Shown here: positions 13,546 through 25,107 of the stretch, piece by piece
How positions within the stretch are numbered: the first letter of the stretch is position 1
Layout of the letters: each line of letters starts with the position of its first letter
Assembly: GCF_007655135.1 (NCBI RefSeq)
Contig: NC_045131.1
Span: 13,438,001-13,502,000 of the forward strand
Length of the DNA: 64,000 nucleotides
Reading direction: 5' to 3'
Origin: Punica granatum
Taxonomy: Eukaryota > Streptophyta > Magnoliopsida > Myrtales > Lythraceae
Notes under the pieces: model-generated
The model's input: only the letters and a program-made list of their open reading frames with translations
Told to the model about the DNA's origin: nothing
Databases searched by the model: none
Made by a program: the position numbers and the translations under genes

Positions 13546-14496
13546 TTGAAAAAAATAATACAAAACAATTTTAGAAAGAAAAATTAACTCAATTAACTAA
13601 TAAAATATCCTTGGAAAGTATAAAGTCACCAAAAAAATGTGGCAAAATATCCCTTAATATCAGGGAATAAAATAAGGAGATTATTGTTGCCAAAAAGAAA
13701 CACTGATCGGAGAACGGGAAAAAAAAAGAAAAAAATGGGCCGGCCTTAGGTGAACTCTCCGAGAATGCTACGGGAAGTCTTGAGCCATGGCGTGGTTTGA
13801 CGAAGTAAAGCAAAACATGTCGATAGGATTGGCCATTGTAATCCAAACCAGCTTCCCGCAACAATGGTGAGACATCTAGTAGGGGGCTCTTTTCGCACTA
13901 AATGTATCGCGAAATTGATGAGGGAGTTGAAATTTCAATTCCGGTGAACAAAATTTTCAATTAAATACAAAGAAATGAGAATCCGATTGTTTGTGGTAGA
14001 ATTTGATAATCGAAAAGGCAAAAAACTTTGTATTAATTGTTAGATGATGGTCGAACATGGTGACCAGAATTGAAAATGATATAATAAAAGGATGAAAAAC
14101 TTGAAAAAAATATGGTTAAGAAAACGATAGAATGAATCAATGGAAAACTGAACAAACCGAATTAATACATAAACCAATTTGGTTTTAGTACAATTAATTA
14201 GGGTCAGGTTACGCCCATACCCGATTACATGTTGCCCCGCGTGTGGACATGTGTGACGATTTGATTGGGCCACATGCCGGATGAGTGAGGGACTAGTGCA
14301 AACTATTGTGGGCAAAAATCGCTAAATGAATAGTTGAAAGACTATAATTTGAGGGGCAAAATATGTAAATTATGAATGGTCAAAATTTTATGTTGGAATA
14401 TCTAATGAATAGGATTAATGTATCACCAAAAGATATTATTTAGTGTCCCGCTCCAAAAGCACTCCAAAAATAAAACACATATACACACATAGGTAA
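12985..14496. repeat. 1.5-kb tandem duplication, unit 1
   Basis: This 1512-bp unit runs from TTGACAGACATTACAATTGG to just before the same sequence at 14497. It is nearly identical to unit 2 over its whole length, with scattered substitutions and very small indels. It contains no recognisable gene. A 91-codon open frame on the minus strand (13589-13864) is shortened to 61 codons in unit 2, so it gives no support for coding. Confidence 0.9.
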
Positions 14497-16011
14497 TTGA
14501 CAGACATTACAATTGGCTTGAGCCAATAAAAATAAAATAATAAAAGATAGTTATATTTCAAATATTTATTTTTATCATATAGTCGTCATCATTGTTGCAT
14601 TCATCAACATCTAAGACTATAAATAGTAATAGAATATGAAAGCTGCCATTGGCAAGTCATTCAATCAACCAAAATCAGTATTGCTCGAAGTCTTTAACAA
14701 TTACTCACTATTATCCCTTTAGTTAGACTTGTTTAAGCGAATTATAAAATTGGTCTAGGCCAATATATAAATATATGAACTTACTAGTTTTTTTATCATG
14801 GTCCTCTTCACCAGTGCTTTTGTTTTTCTCTCAAAAAGATATTTATATTCCTAAGATTGTTTATAGCACATATGAGATTTGGCAGAGATTATAATTAGCT
14901 TGAACCAGTATAAACAAAAAATGTAAAAGTCAGTTTTATTCCAAATATTATTTCTATAAATGGTAGTCATTTTTATTGCATTCATCAACAATTGAGACTA
15001 TAAACAAAAATAGAATATGAATGTCAGCCTTGGCAAGACATTCAATTAAATAATTAGCTTGAACTAATAATACAAAACAATTTTAGAAAGAAAAATTAAC
15101 TCAATTAACTAACAAAATATCCTTGGAAAGTATAAAGTCACCAAAAAAATGTGGCAAAATATCCCTTAATATCAGGGAATAAAATAAGGAGATTATTGTT
15201 GCCAAAAAGAAACACTGATCGGAGAACGGGAAAAAAATAAAAAAAGAAAAATATGGACCTTAGGCGAACTCTCCGAGAATGCTACGAGAAGTCTTGAGCC
15301 ATGGCGTGGTTTGACGAAGTAAAGCAAAACATGTCGATAGGATTGGCCATTGTAATCTAAACCAGCTTCCCGCAACAATGGTGAGACATCTAGTAGGGGG
15401 CTCTTTTCGAACTAAATGTATCGCGAAATTGATGAGGGAGTTGAAATTTCAATTCCGGTGAACAAAATTTTCAATTAAATACAAAGAAATGAGAACCCGA
15501 TTGTTTGCGGTAGAATTTGATGATCGAAAAGGAAAAAAAAATTGTATTAATTGTTAGATGATGGTCGAACATGGTGACCAGAATTGAAAATGATACAATA
15601 AAAGGATGAAAAACTTGAAAAAAATATGGTTAAGAAAACGATAGAATGAATCAATGGAAAATTGAACAAACCGAATTAATAAATAATACCAATTTGGTTT
15701 TAGTACAATTAATTAGGGTCAGGTTACGCCCATACCCGATTACATGTTGCCCCGAGTGTGGACACGTGTGACGATTTGATTGGGCCACGTGCCGGATGAG
15801 TGAGGGACTAGTGCAAATTATTGTGGGCAAAAATCGCTAAATGAATAGTTGAAAGACTATAATTTGAGGGGCAAAATATGTAAATTATGAATGGTCAAAA
15901 TTTTATGTTGGAATATCTAATGAATAGGATTAATGTCTCACCAAAAGATATTATTTAGTGTCCCGCTCTAAAAGCACTCCAAAAATAAAACACATATACA
16001 CACATAGGTAA
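14497..16011. repeat. 1.5-kb tandem duplication, unit 2
   Basis: This is the second copy, 1515 bp, directly abutting unit 1. The tetranucleotide TTGA occurs at the start of unit 1 (12985), at the junction (14497) and just after unit 2 (16012). That is the pattern left when a tandem duplication forms at a short microhomology. High similarity suggests a recent event. Confidence 0.9.
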
Positions 16012-16015
16012 TTGA

Positions 16016-16900
16016 TAAAATGTTAACGTGCAATATTCGATATTAATTAATGTTTTATAATAAAACGAGAAGGATCCTTACTTTTCTTGTTTCTTTGAAA
16101 TGCTATACATTAAATGTTATAGAATTACGCAATCTCCCAATTTTAAACCACAGATAACCAATCATGGCGAAACAACAACAAAAAAAAAAAGGAAGCCAAC
16201 CAATTAAAAATAAACTAACGAGGACCCCGGCCACCTTTTAACTAATTGTAAATAGCTAACACATATGACATGAATAAATACAAATAAAAAAATGTATGTA
16301 TCGACTAGATATACCACTACAAATTGTAAGCGAGATTACAAATAAATGCTTACTCTATTTCTTATAAAAATACTATATATATATATATATATATGTAAAA
16401 CTTACAGAGAGATCAAGTAATAGTAAAAGTGAAGGGAAAATTAAAGCAAAAGGAAGATATGTATAACATTAAATTTTTATAATCGATTTATAAAATATTT
16501 AGGGTATTGAAGCTCATCGTGGAGCCGAAACATGGAGTCAACCTCCTCCTAACGAAAATATGACTCCGTATGACTACAACATAGCACACTATGTATTCAT
16601 CACCATTTTCTCTTTCTTTCTTTTCTTTTTAGTTTTCGGTAAAAGGAGTTTTTATGCTGCTTGTAATTCATTATCATCTATCTATATCTTATATTTATAT
16701 TAATTGAAATATGCAAAAATCAGGAAATGCTTATAACTAAGGTGTTGTTTCTTTAAAACCCTCAACTAGTGATTAATCACATCTTTAACTGCACAGAGAA
16801 TTTAATTTATAATGGGAATATCCGTATATTTGACATTTTAATTTCGATTAAATGAATTTTTACTATACTTGATTTGTATCTTCTTCGATGAATTTTAGAT
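16016..16900. other. gene-free AT-rich spacer
   Basis: No gene or repeat family was recognised here, only AT-rich sequence with an (AT)n run near 16374-16395. Confidence 0.5.
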
Positions 16901-16934
16901 ATATGTCCACATGCCCTACGCACAAATGATTATT

Positions 16935-17222
16935 CCGAAATCAGCATGTTTCTTATAATTTGGACTGGTTATATTACCATCGTCACTCACTATTACCTTA
17001 ACTTTCTCAGTATAGAGCTCAGGGGCCACGTTTTTCCGTTGGTGGGCCCAATGAGGACCGTTTGAATTCACTATGCTTCGGCCTAATAGTGGATCCATTA
17101 GCTGAATCTGAGACGAGGGCTTCCCAAATTCCTGGGATGTGCACAGGGTCATCTCATTCACGATGTCCATGTCGGACACGTGGAGCAACTGCATGTTCCC
17201 CAACGAGAACATAAACACCGGT
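16935..17222 (-). pseudogene. cytochrome P450 exon relic (CYP714-like)
   Basis: On the minus strand, a likely splice acceptor (TGTATAG) is followed by a frame reading GPVFMFSLGNMQLLHVSDMD, then EFGKPSSQIQLMDPLLGRSI, then NGPHWAHQRKNVAPELYTEKVK. This matches the order of the second exon of CYP714-type plant P450s: the sheet leading to LLHV, the GPLLG-like segment, and helix C with the W-x-x-x-R motif (WAHQR). After EKVK the similarity stops. No upstream exon and no downstream I-helix, ExxR or heme-binding cysteine exon was found nearby, so this is an isolated exon fragment and not a working gene. P450 origin is fairly sure; the CYP714 assignment is from memory. Confidence 0.6.
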
Positions 17223-17239
17223 CCTATACATACATGCAC

Positions 17240-18480
17240 ATGCGAATAAAGAAAGTTAATAAAAAAAAGTTAACTAATTAGAATTTTAGAAGAATAAAAA
17301 AAGGACAGTTGAATTGACAATAGGGAGACGAGGGGGAGGGAGAAGGCGGAGGGAGAGAGAGAGGTGGGGGAATGAGCGGTTATATTATTGACGGTACAAT
17401 CAAACCCTTAATTTTAGGGGGGGAAAAATCAATTTAATTCGATGGTGATTAAAAAATAAAACATGAATTATAAGGGTAAACATGAAAAGTAAAAGTTAGA
17501 CGGAAGAATTATTCACTTTTTATAAGAGTATAATAGTATAAGATATAAAGCCAAAAATTCCTATTTTGGTATCATTTTTTTTTTGTTTTTCATGCATATT
17601 CTCTCTAGTTAATTACAACAACTATATTTTGAACAAATTAGTAATTTTAGCAAGTAACTCTTCACTTCACCCACTCATTTTTCTCTCCACCACCAACTCT
17701 GTCTCTATCTTTTTAACTTGTCCCCCTTCTTTTCTTTCCCCTAGATAAGGATATATTATTGAAATACCCAATTAATCAAGCCTGATGCGAAGGCTAGAAC
17801 GATTTGCGCTGCATAGTGGGACCCATCACCACCTTATTTTATTTTTGATGAGTATTTTTTTTTAAATGGTGGACAATAGTAATGACAACATTATCATTTC
17901 CTATTATGCAATGTTTCAGCTCTCGTGTTCAATTGTGAATGGTTCAAATATAGAAACATGATTTGTAATTTTTTAATATAATTTTTCTTTATAGTTTATT
18001 GTGACATTCTCATGTAAAGTACTTAATTTAAATCTTTTGACAATTTTTTGATAAATAATAGATGACTTTTTATTTAATCATTTGTTTATTATCCGAGATC
18101 GTTATATATATTTGATTCAAATATAGAAACATGATTATGTAATGTTTTAATATAATGTGTTCTAATAGTATATTATAACATTCTCGTTTAAAATACATAA
18201 TCTAAATTTCTTCACAATTTTTTTAAATGGTGGACATTAGTAATATTTGCTTTTAGTACATTGATAGCATTTATTACAGACATTTATTACTTAGTATAGT
18301 TTATTTTACTATATATATAATAAACGATATAGTTAATTATTAGCCATTAGATGAGAAGAAATGGGTGAATATGTAATTTCACTCACATTTTTAACCACCA
18401 ACTTCTACAATTCTCTCTCTCCCTCCCTCTCTCATATCTTTTCTTAAACGTTTACTCTCTCTCTCTCTTCAACTTTTTGG
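17240..18480. other. gene-free AT-rich region
   Basis: AT-rich sequence with CT-rich and GA-rich stretches (17320-17370 and 18410-18470). A degenerate internal duplication is visible, with ATATAGAAACATGATT near 17948 and again near 18121. No gene was recognised. Confidence 0.5.
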
Positions 18481-18486
18481 TGTTAA

Positions 18487-18650
18487 TCATAATATCTGAA
18501 AGCCTAATTAGGCCCCGACTAAGGCTCGGCTAGCCTACTAAGAGGTAAAACTCTTACAACATGAATTTCTACATTCACAATGATTTGAACCCGCGACCTT
18601 GCTTAAGCAAAACAACGTTGAACCGCTTGAACCAATCCATATTAATTCTC
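18487..18650 (-). repeat. tRNA-derived SINE copy, type A
   Basis: Read on the minus strand, the copy starts with a box-A-like TTGGTTCAAGCGG. About 35 bases later comes a good box B, GGGTTCAAATC, followed by ATTGTGAATG, a TAAGAGTTTTACCTCTTAG segment and a body ending in GGCTTTCAGATAT. The same order occurs at 22361, 22597, 26070 and 42068. Box A and box B at tRNA-like spacing with a shared non-tRNA body is the hallmark of a tRNA-derived SINE. Confidence 0.6.
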
Positions 18651-18659
18651 TCTCTCCGA

Positions 18660-19300
18660 TTTCTCTATTTTTTAAATGAATATAGAAATAAACCTTCATA
18701 ATATATAATTTGTGGTATTTATTGCATTTTCTCGTAAATTAATATCTTTAAAATATAACTCATAATACAAAAAATAATTTAAACAATATCGCACTTAACA
18801 TGGTACACTTCTAAATCAAAATTACGTTCTATCCCACACCTAGCTCGGGTAAACACACTAGTTGTATATTTAGATAGATGTGTTAAATTGTTAGCTAATT
18901 TGTTGAATATGTCATCATTTGTCATGATAGATATATATTTTCCTATTTGCATATAAAAAAAAATCTTAATTATCATTTTGTGGTGGCATCAAACCTTTTT
19001 TGAATATAAATATTAATGCATCATAGTGCTATTTAGGTAAAAATTAGGCCATTCTGCCTAACTTACTTTCGATCAATAAAAACACGATGAATGCAAATAG
19101 CCCACAATTTGACGTAGATAGGTTGCTTTGTTTAAATTGTATATGTACTATTAAATGAGTACTTGCAAACTAAAAAGAAATAAATAATAATAACATTTTA
19201 TTTTAAAAAAGTTTCAGAGAATATTAATTTTTATATTTGTATCTTATCTCTAATTAATGAATCAATTTTTTCATGAATATTAAGGATATAAAAGGAAAAA
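18660..19300. other. gene-free AT-rich spacer
   Basis: No gene, RNA gene or repeat family was recognised here. Confidence 0.5.
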
Positions 19301-19310
19301 GAACGCAATG

Positions 19311-19512
19311 ACCTTGTGGTTAAAAGGAGTGACATCCTTGGGGAAATCTCAAGTTTAAATTTCCCTAGAAATCATGCAAGAAAATAATCGTTAATGAGCC
19401 ACCTAGACGTATGGCCTATATAACTAGATTGACTTGCCTCATGGGCTCACATGGTTTTCACATTTACCATGAGAATTAATTGGGCGAAGTCAGTAACCTG
19501 TTATAAAAAGAA
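19311..19512 (+). repeat. tRNA-derived SINE-like copy, type B
   Basis: This is the second member of the family seen at 424-602. It has CCTTGTGGTTAAAAGGAGTG (box-A-like), CTCAAGTTTAAATTTCCC (box-B-like), and a 3' end with GAATTAATTGGGCGAAG before an A-rich tail. Confidence 0.45.
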
Positions 19513-19923
19513 AAAAAAAGATATAAAAGGAAAGAGAATTAGTTGTGAATATTAAAGGGAATCTAAAATATGGCTAATGACATGACATTTGAAAATTGCA
19601 TAGAAATGCACGACACAATGACTTTGTTGCTCGTTTAGCAAAAGTTGGGTTTTACTTTTGTAAATGTTCACAAAAACTAGGATGAATCCCATGACCAGAA
19701 AAAGTGCTAAGTATATTTTATGAGCTTCTCATAGAAAACTAGATGTTCTTGTATGTGTGGTATTTCCAATCTTGATATTAGGAATCTTGGTTTAAGCACT
19801 AGCCATCATTGATTTCATTGAGGTTTTGAGATATATACACTAATTGGATATTTAAATCGAAAGATACCTTCTTGTGTGCATGAGAATGTCATATCAATCA
19901 AAGTAATAATCTTGGTGGGGGAA

Positions 19924-20470
19924 TGTTGTGAAATTACCATTGTAGATTGTGATTTGTGAGAGGACGGCGTAATTTAGAATTTGCACGGTAAAGTCAAAAT
20001 GCTCGGAGTTGGAACTCCCAGGTTTTTGGGCATTGCAATGCGGAGCGTACTGCCCAAAGTTAGTATCATCGGAGTTGCAACTTTGGTTTCGGACGTTGCA
20101 CACTGAGCGTACTGCCCATTTTTAGTATACTCGGAGTTGCAACTTCAGTTTTTGGACGTTGCAACACTCGACGGTTATTTTTTGGTAAAGTTGCGACAGT
20201 GTGTGGATTGACATAACTCATCCGAAAGAGCATGAATCCTCCATAAAAAACAAAGCCAAGACGAGTTAAGGAATTAACTAACAAAACATCAAATTCCTCT
20301 TCTCACTTTCTCTCTGTTTCTCTCCCTCGGTAATATCTTAGAGAAGTCTCAAGGACAGATTTCTATTCTTGTCGCACGAATCTCAGTGGTCGTGTTGTAT
20401 TCTAGAAGTGATATTACAATTAAAGTCCTAGCGACAAACTCGTCGGAGTGGGGGCGATAATCACCTTAAG
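19924..20470 (+). repeat. degenerate LTR-like segment with three short tandem units
   Basis: Between about 20002 and 20170 three imperfect units follow one another. Each starts CGGAGTTG(G/C)AACT, continues to a GCATTGCAA or GACGTTGCA element, and in the first two ends in GCGTACTGCCCA...TTAGTAT. Downstream are a pyrimidine-rich leader and GACAAACTCGTCGGAGTGGG. The arrangement resembles a retrotransposon LTR with internal repeats, but I found no matching second LTR, primer-binding site or clear terminal repeat. Confidence 0.3.
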
Positions 20471-20499
20471 AAAAGTGATCTTAACGCATCTAATCACAC

Positions 20500-21073
20500 G
20501 TTCCAATTCTACTCTCCGGCACTCTTTTATGACACTGAAGGCGGTAACCCTGAACCTGATTTGACGAGGTTGACAATATGAGAATCCGGGAACCATTCAA
20601 CAAACGGGACAGGGCATCGAAGGAGTTCGAGGTGTATCCAACTTTGAATTCTATAGGAAGAAGTCTCAAAAGCACAGAGAAGACCTCAAGGAAGTCAGGG
20701 AGATGGTTGAAGCTCGCGTTCCAAACATCAGAAGCTTTACAATGTGAAGAAGAACTTGGCAGCAAAGAAGGCCGTCCTCTGTTTATGTTCAATGAATCCA
20801 TCTATTTGGGTAGTCCGAAGGACGAGGAGAAGAAGAAGAAGAAAGAAGCTGCAATTCCATCCTTCGATGAGCTCACTGGCCCTTACCACGAGCAGCTCGG
20901 CTTGGACATTTTCATTTCAAAGGCTTCATGGTTACGAGCGAGATTGTGGTGGTGGCAAATTCAATCTCTGCGGACATGAAGCTCAATCTCACTTCGACAA
21001 GGAGTGCCGGGCTTGTGAGGCCATTAAGGAAGTACTGGCTCAGAGGGCTTTGGCCGATGATATTAGATTTTGA
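20500..21073 (+). pseudogene. broken ribosomal L18p/L5e-family gene
   Basis: Fragments in different frames follow one another in a sensible order. First is an acidic stretch reading LFYDTEGGNPEPDLT, then VDNMRIREPFNKRDR. In a third block, from about 20760, come FMFNESIYLG, IPSFDELTGPYHEQLGLDIF and ISKAS. After a frame change comes EIVVVANSISADMKLNLTST, and after another, RACEAIKEVLAQRALADDI and a stop. The 'VVVAxSISxDMK' and 'LAQRALADDI' pieces are like the C-terminal domain of plant L18p/L5e-family proteins. At least two frame breaks are needed and a short segment after ISKAS seems missing, so the gene is probably dead. Position beside FRL4 agrees with Arabidopsis gene order as I remember it. 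Confidence 0.55.
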
Positions 21074-21570
21074 GGAGAGGGGACGAAAACAATCGTCGTA
21101 GTTGCTCATTACTAAATTGTGACAATTTCTGTGCGGAATTGTGTCATTCGTAATATGAATCTGCCCTACATGGCATTTTTCGGTTCATTACCATCGGCTT
21201 CGAGCTACGTTATTTCATTACCTTTCTCGTGCTCACTGCTCGTGCAGACAACAATTAGATAAAAGAAGCATATGTTGCAACAGATTTCGCTTAGGCAATC
21301 CAACGTTTCTGAACATGGCCTGGCACTATTGCATTTCCAGCACATTCCAAACAACAAAACCGAAAGAACGAAATAAAATCGACATTACGAATCGGCCCAT
21401 CAGCACACAAGACTTCAATAACATCCTTTGCATATCCCGTATTAATCTCGAACCTCTCGAACCAAAAATTAATATGCTAGTTCTCTCAAAGTCTAAGCAT
21501 CATCAGAACAAGGATATGATATGATATGAATCTACTACTTCGGTGACACGGCCCCGACTGACGTGACAAA

Positions 21571-22008
21571 TTAGTCATTAGCAGTTGCGAGCTGCAAATA
21601 GAGGAGCTCCTCCTCGGGGATGGTCTTGATGACGCAGTCGGACCTCGGGTAGGCCACGCAAAGCAGAGCGTAGCCCCTCTCCACGACGTCGTCACTGAGC
21701 ATGCCCTCGCTCTGATCCACCAACCCGCTAGCGAGCCGGGCCGGGCACGTCATGCACACCCCGAGCTTGCAGTCATGGGGCACGTCCAGCCCGCTATCAA
21801 TGGCCTTCGACAGGATTGTCTCGTCGGGCTCCACCTCCAGCTCTGTGGTCCGTCCCTCATGCTCCACCACAACTTTATAGGCTCTCACTGCCACCGTGAG
21901 CGGCCGGAAGCGGCCAAGCTGGAGGTGGACCGAGGAGGAGGAGGGGGGCCTGGCGGCGGTCGGTTGGTGTTTGGTGAGAGTGAAGGGAGGGAAGTGGAGA
22001 GTGGCCAT
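21571..22008 (-). CDS. FDC1: ferredoxin C 1, plastid [2Fe-2S] protein
   Basis: An intronless gene of 145 residues. I chose the ATG at 22008 (MATLHFPPFT) because the following Ser/Thr/Pro/Arg-rich 40 residues make a normal chloroplast transit peptide; an in-frame ATG at 22221 adds residues with no such character. The mature part begins near AYKVVVEH. Cluster ligands are Cys80, Cys85, Cys88 (C-x4-C-x2-C in DCKLGVCMTC) and Cys117 in LLCVAYP. The C terminus runs past that of leaf ferredoxin, ending EEELLYLQLATAND, the mark of FdC1. FdC1 accepts electrons at photosystem I but passes them poorly to ferredoxin-NADP reductase; its partners are not settled. It is on the strand opposite to the other genes. 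Confidence 0.93.
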   Translation of the reverse strand: MATLHFPPFTLTKHQPTAARPPSSSSVHLQLGRFRPLTVAVRAYKVVVEHEGRTTELEVEPDETILSKAIDSGLDVPHDCKLGVCMTCPARLASGLVDQSEGMLSDDVVERGYALLCVAYPRSDCVIKTIPEEELLYLQLATAND

Positions 22009-22273
22009 GGTGGATAGGTTGGAGTTGGCTAGGAGTGTGGACCGTGGGAGTTCTTTCGGACTGTCTTGGGAATTTGTGGTCTTCCTTTTTTCCCGACAAA
22101 GATAAGGTTTTAATTTTCTTATAGTGAATTTAACTTTTGGAGAAATTTGTAATGTAATTCTATTTCCTGCATATATCACAACACGAGCGAGCGAGGGAAG
22201 GGAATTGAGGTAGTGACACAAGACACTAACACGGAATTACGGAAGTCTCAAATTCGATTATATTCCGTCAAAT

Positions 22274-22737
22274 TTTCATGTCCATTTATTATTTTAAATT
22301 ATTTTTATGCTAACTATATACCTCTTTTATGATAAAAAAAAGAAAAATAAAATAGATACTAAGGTGGATTAGTTCAAGCGATTGACGTTTGTTCTGTTTA
22401 AATAAGATCTTGAGTTCGAGTCATTGTGAATGCAGAAAATTTACACTGTAAGAACTTTACTCTTTTATAGGTTGACTCGATTCGATTGGATTGTTGGGGG
22501 CCAAGTTTCATGTCCTTTTATTAGTTTAAATTATTTTTATGCTAATTATATACCTCCTTTATGATTAAAAAAATGAAAATAAAATAAATATCAACGTAAA
22601 TTAGTTCAAGTGATTGACGTTTATTTCGCTTAAGTGAAGTCGGATTCGAGTCTTTATAAATGCAGAAAATTAATGTTGGGAGAGCTTTACTCATTTGTAA
22701 GCTGACTTGGCTTGACTGAATTGTTGGGGTCCAATTG
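22274..22737 (+). repeat. tandem pair of 232-bp units, each containing a SINE
   Basis: The unit starts TTTCATGTCC at 22274 and again at 22506. It then has an AT-rich block (TTTAAATTATTTTTATGCTAA) and a type A SINE. The SINE parts are 22361-22500 and 22597-22737: TTAGTTCAAGCGATTGACG (box A region), TTGAGTTCGAGTCATTG (box B region), then AACTTTACTC and a GACT(C/T)G-rich end. The SINE plus flank was duplicated as a block, because the AT-rich part before the SINE is shared too. Confidence 0.65.
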
Positions 22738-22810
22738 AATTTCTAGATACGAGGGTTCACGCCTAAAAATATGAGCACCAAGTTCGCAAAGTCTTTGTAC
22801 AAAATAGTTT

Positions 22811-23113
22811 AAGGGCGTATTTGGTTTCAAAAAGATTTTCAACTCTACTAAACTCAACTCCACTTATCTTCACAACATAATCATTACTTTTTCCATTTTT
22901 TTAAATTTTTTTAACCATTCAATTTAATTTTTAATATTAAATTATCTCAACTATTCATTACTTTTTTCACAATTTAACAACACAATCATTACTTAATCAT
23001 TACTTTCTCTTAACTATTCATTATTTTTTCATACTTTTTCTCATAATTCAACACTACAATCATTACAAACCAATTAAAACAAAAATCCAACTCAACTCTA
23101 AAATCAAACATAT
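22811..23113. mobile_element. MITE-like element with inverted ends
   Basis: The left end reads GGCGTATTTGGTTTCAAAAA; the right end on the other strand reads AGAATATGTTTGATTTTAGAG, and both run into AACTCAACTC or GAGTTGAGTT. The interior is AT-rich with repeated CAATCATTACTT and AACTATTCATTA motifs. A reverse-oriented partial copy with the same motifs lies at about 51140-51310, so this is a family. The ends are hAT-like in flavour; the target-site duplication was not resolved. Confidence 0.5.
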
Positions 23114-25100
23114 TCTTATTTTTTTAAGATATTTTCCATAATATTCTTCCTACAATAATCTTATACTTTCTATCATTGGTTTTCAAGGTCCCTGAAACTT
23201 TATTACTTTTTACTTTATTTTAAGTCCTTTTCTGAGTTTTTTATTTTCCAATTCCGTTTGTGAAATTGATAAAATGTAAAATTGAAAAAGCAAAAAAGAC
23301 GGAAAATTTTATAATGCAATCATCAAAAGTGGTTGCACCATGTAACCAAATAGTTTACCAAAAATTTAAGTAAAATTTTTGTAGTTTACTACAAATTTAA
23401 GTAAAATTCTTTAGAAGTCGTGCACTTTGCATGGAAATATGAGTTTTTTTTTCGATAATAAAGGAGACACATAGATTTAGTACAAGTAAATGAAATAAAG
23501 CTAAATAAAAGGATACGTAAGTCCAACTGATAAGGATCAAACCCATGATCTTTTGTTTTGGATAGCGTTTTATGCCACTGCGTCAAAATCCCTTACTCAA
23601 AATATGTGTAATTTACTTACCTTAACAGTAACTTACTAAAACCTTAAGTAATTTTGCTCTCAATTAATTTACTTAAAGTATATATAATTTACTCAAAATA
23701 TACGTAATTTATTTAATACTGAGATATTTTATAACAAATTAGATTAATTTACTTTATTGTATGGTGTCTACCATTTTGAAGTGATTGCACCATAAACCTT
23801 CCAAAAAAAAACATGATATAACATAAAGAGGAAGGGGTGATAGGGTGATGGGGCCCTAGGGGTGGACATGGTTGGCTTCCATTCGAAAAATTGTGTTAAA
23901 ATTAGAAAAAAAAATATAATGATAAGAGGAATTTTATTCCGTTCAAATTATAAATTTTAACAGTAATCACTTTATGAGGAAAAAATAACCAAGTTTAAAT
24001 TATATGGTTGATTCCTATCATTGCCATCTAGAGCGATAGGGTCGATGTTGGGGTGGGACCCCCAGGGGCTTAAGAAAAAGAAATCAAAATATCTAACTGA
24101 ATCGCTAAGCCGATTTTTAAATTTTTTTGGCCACGTTGAGCCGAATTGGACCAAACAAAAAAGAACTTAACCTTTCAAATATTCAACGTAGTTTTTTTTT
24201 TCCGATATTACAAAGAGGCCTAAGCCTGAGAGCAGTGCAAAATGAGAAGAACTAACAAGGACAAATGCGGGGTATGGAGACCGAACCGAGGCAGGCCTAG
24301 GCCCCCACCACCCTCTCTCTTTGTAAATAATCCATTTTACAAATTTCAGAAGGAGACTTAAAATAAAATAGTGAAAAGTTTTGGGACTTCAAAAACAAAT
24401 GAAATATAACATAGGTGTAGTATGAGAAATAGTTTGTGACGAAGATAATTATGTGAAAATAGTATAAAAACTAAGACTATTTTGGGACAAAAACTCAAGT
24501 CTACAAGTGGTATTAGCTCATGAAATCCTGAACCCTTCAGGACATGTTGGATTAACGCAGGGTCCATGACCCAAGCCTGTGAGCGGTTCATGAGCGGTCC
24601 AGTTTGTAGACTGAAGAACTTTCCGAATGTACCTTATCGACGAGAGCCGTTGGGTCGTCGCCATCGAAGTCAAGGGGTGAGATCTCCGATTCTATGATTT
24701 TGATGGATCCCCTCAGTAATGAGCCGAAAAAAGCCAAAGTTGCTTGCATTCTCTACTATCGTGTCTCGGAGTTTTGATTTGCATTTTATTTTTAAATCTT
24801 CCTTTTCCTTTCCTTTACCAAGTAGCTCTTAATATCACATTTTGTAGACTGTATATCGACTGGACACAAAATCGACCGACCATTCGAAATGTTGTAAGCT
24901 TTGATAAACAGTCACCATATCGTGACAATAAGATATTTTGAAAATTGACGGAACTTCAATACGTATGTGATCTTTTTTTAAAAAGAAACTATTCAATTTT
25001 GAATAATCGCTGGAGATATCAAAATGCACAGTCAGTTGGCGGCACCTTAGGAATTAAAATTTTGGTGGAACTCTGAATCCCATAGAAAGTGGTGATGCAA
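23114..25100. other. gene-free AT-rich region
   Basis: Frames here are short and unlike any protein I know. A segment near 23440-23590 contains GGATCAAACCCATGATC, which resembles a reversed box B and may be another decayed SINE. No RNA gene was recognised. Confidence 0.5.
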
Positions 25101-25107
25101 TTTTGCT

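Noticed and set aside
13589..15378. Minus-strand frame MLREAGLDYNGQSYRHVLLY present in both 1.5-kb units
   Set aside because: The frame is 91 codons in one unit and 61 in the other, the tail changes reading, and no family is recognised; it is shared because the DNA was duplicated.
12985..16015. The two 1.5-kb units as LTRs of one element
   Set aside because: They abut with no interior, have no TG...CA ends and no primer site, so a plain tandem duplication is simpler.
18580..18640. tRNA-like box A and box B sequences
   Set aside because: They do not fold into a full cloverleaf with an acceptor stem; they fit a SINE head and not a tRNA gene.
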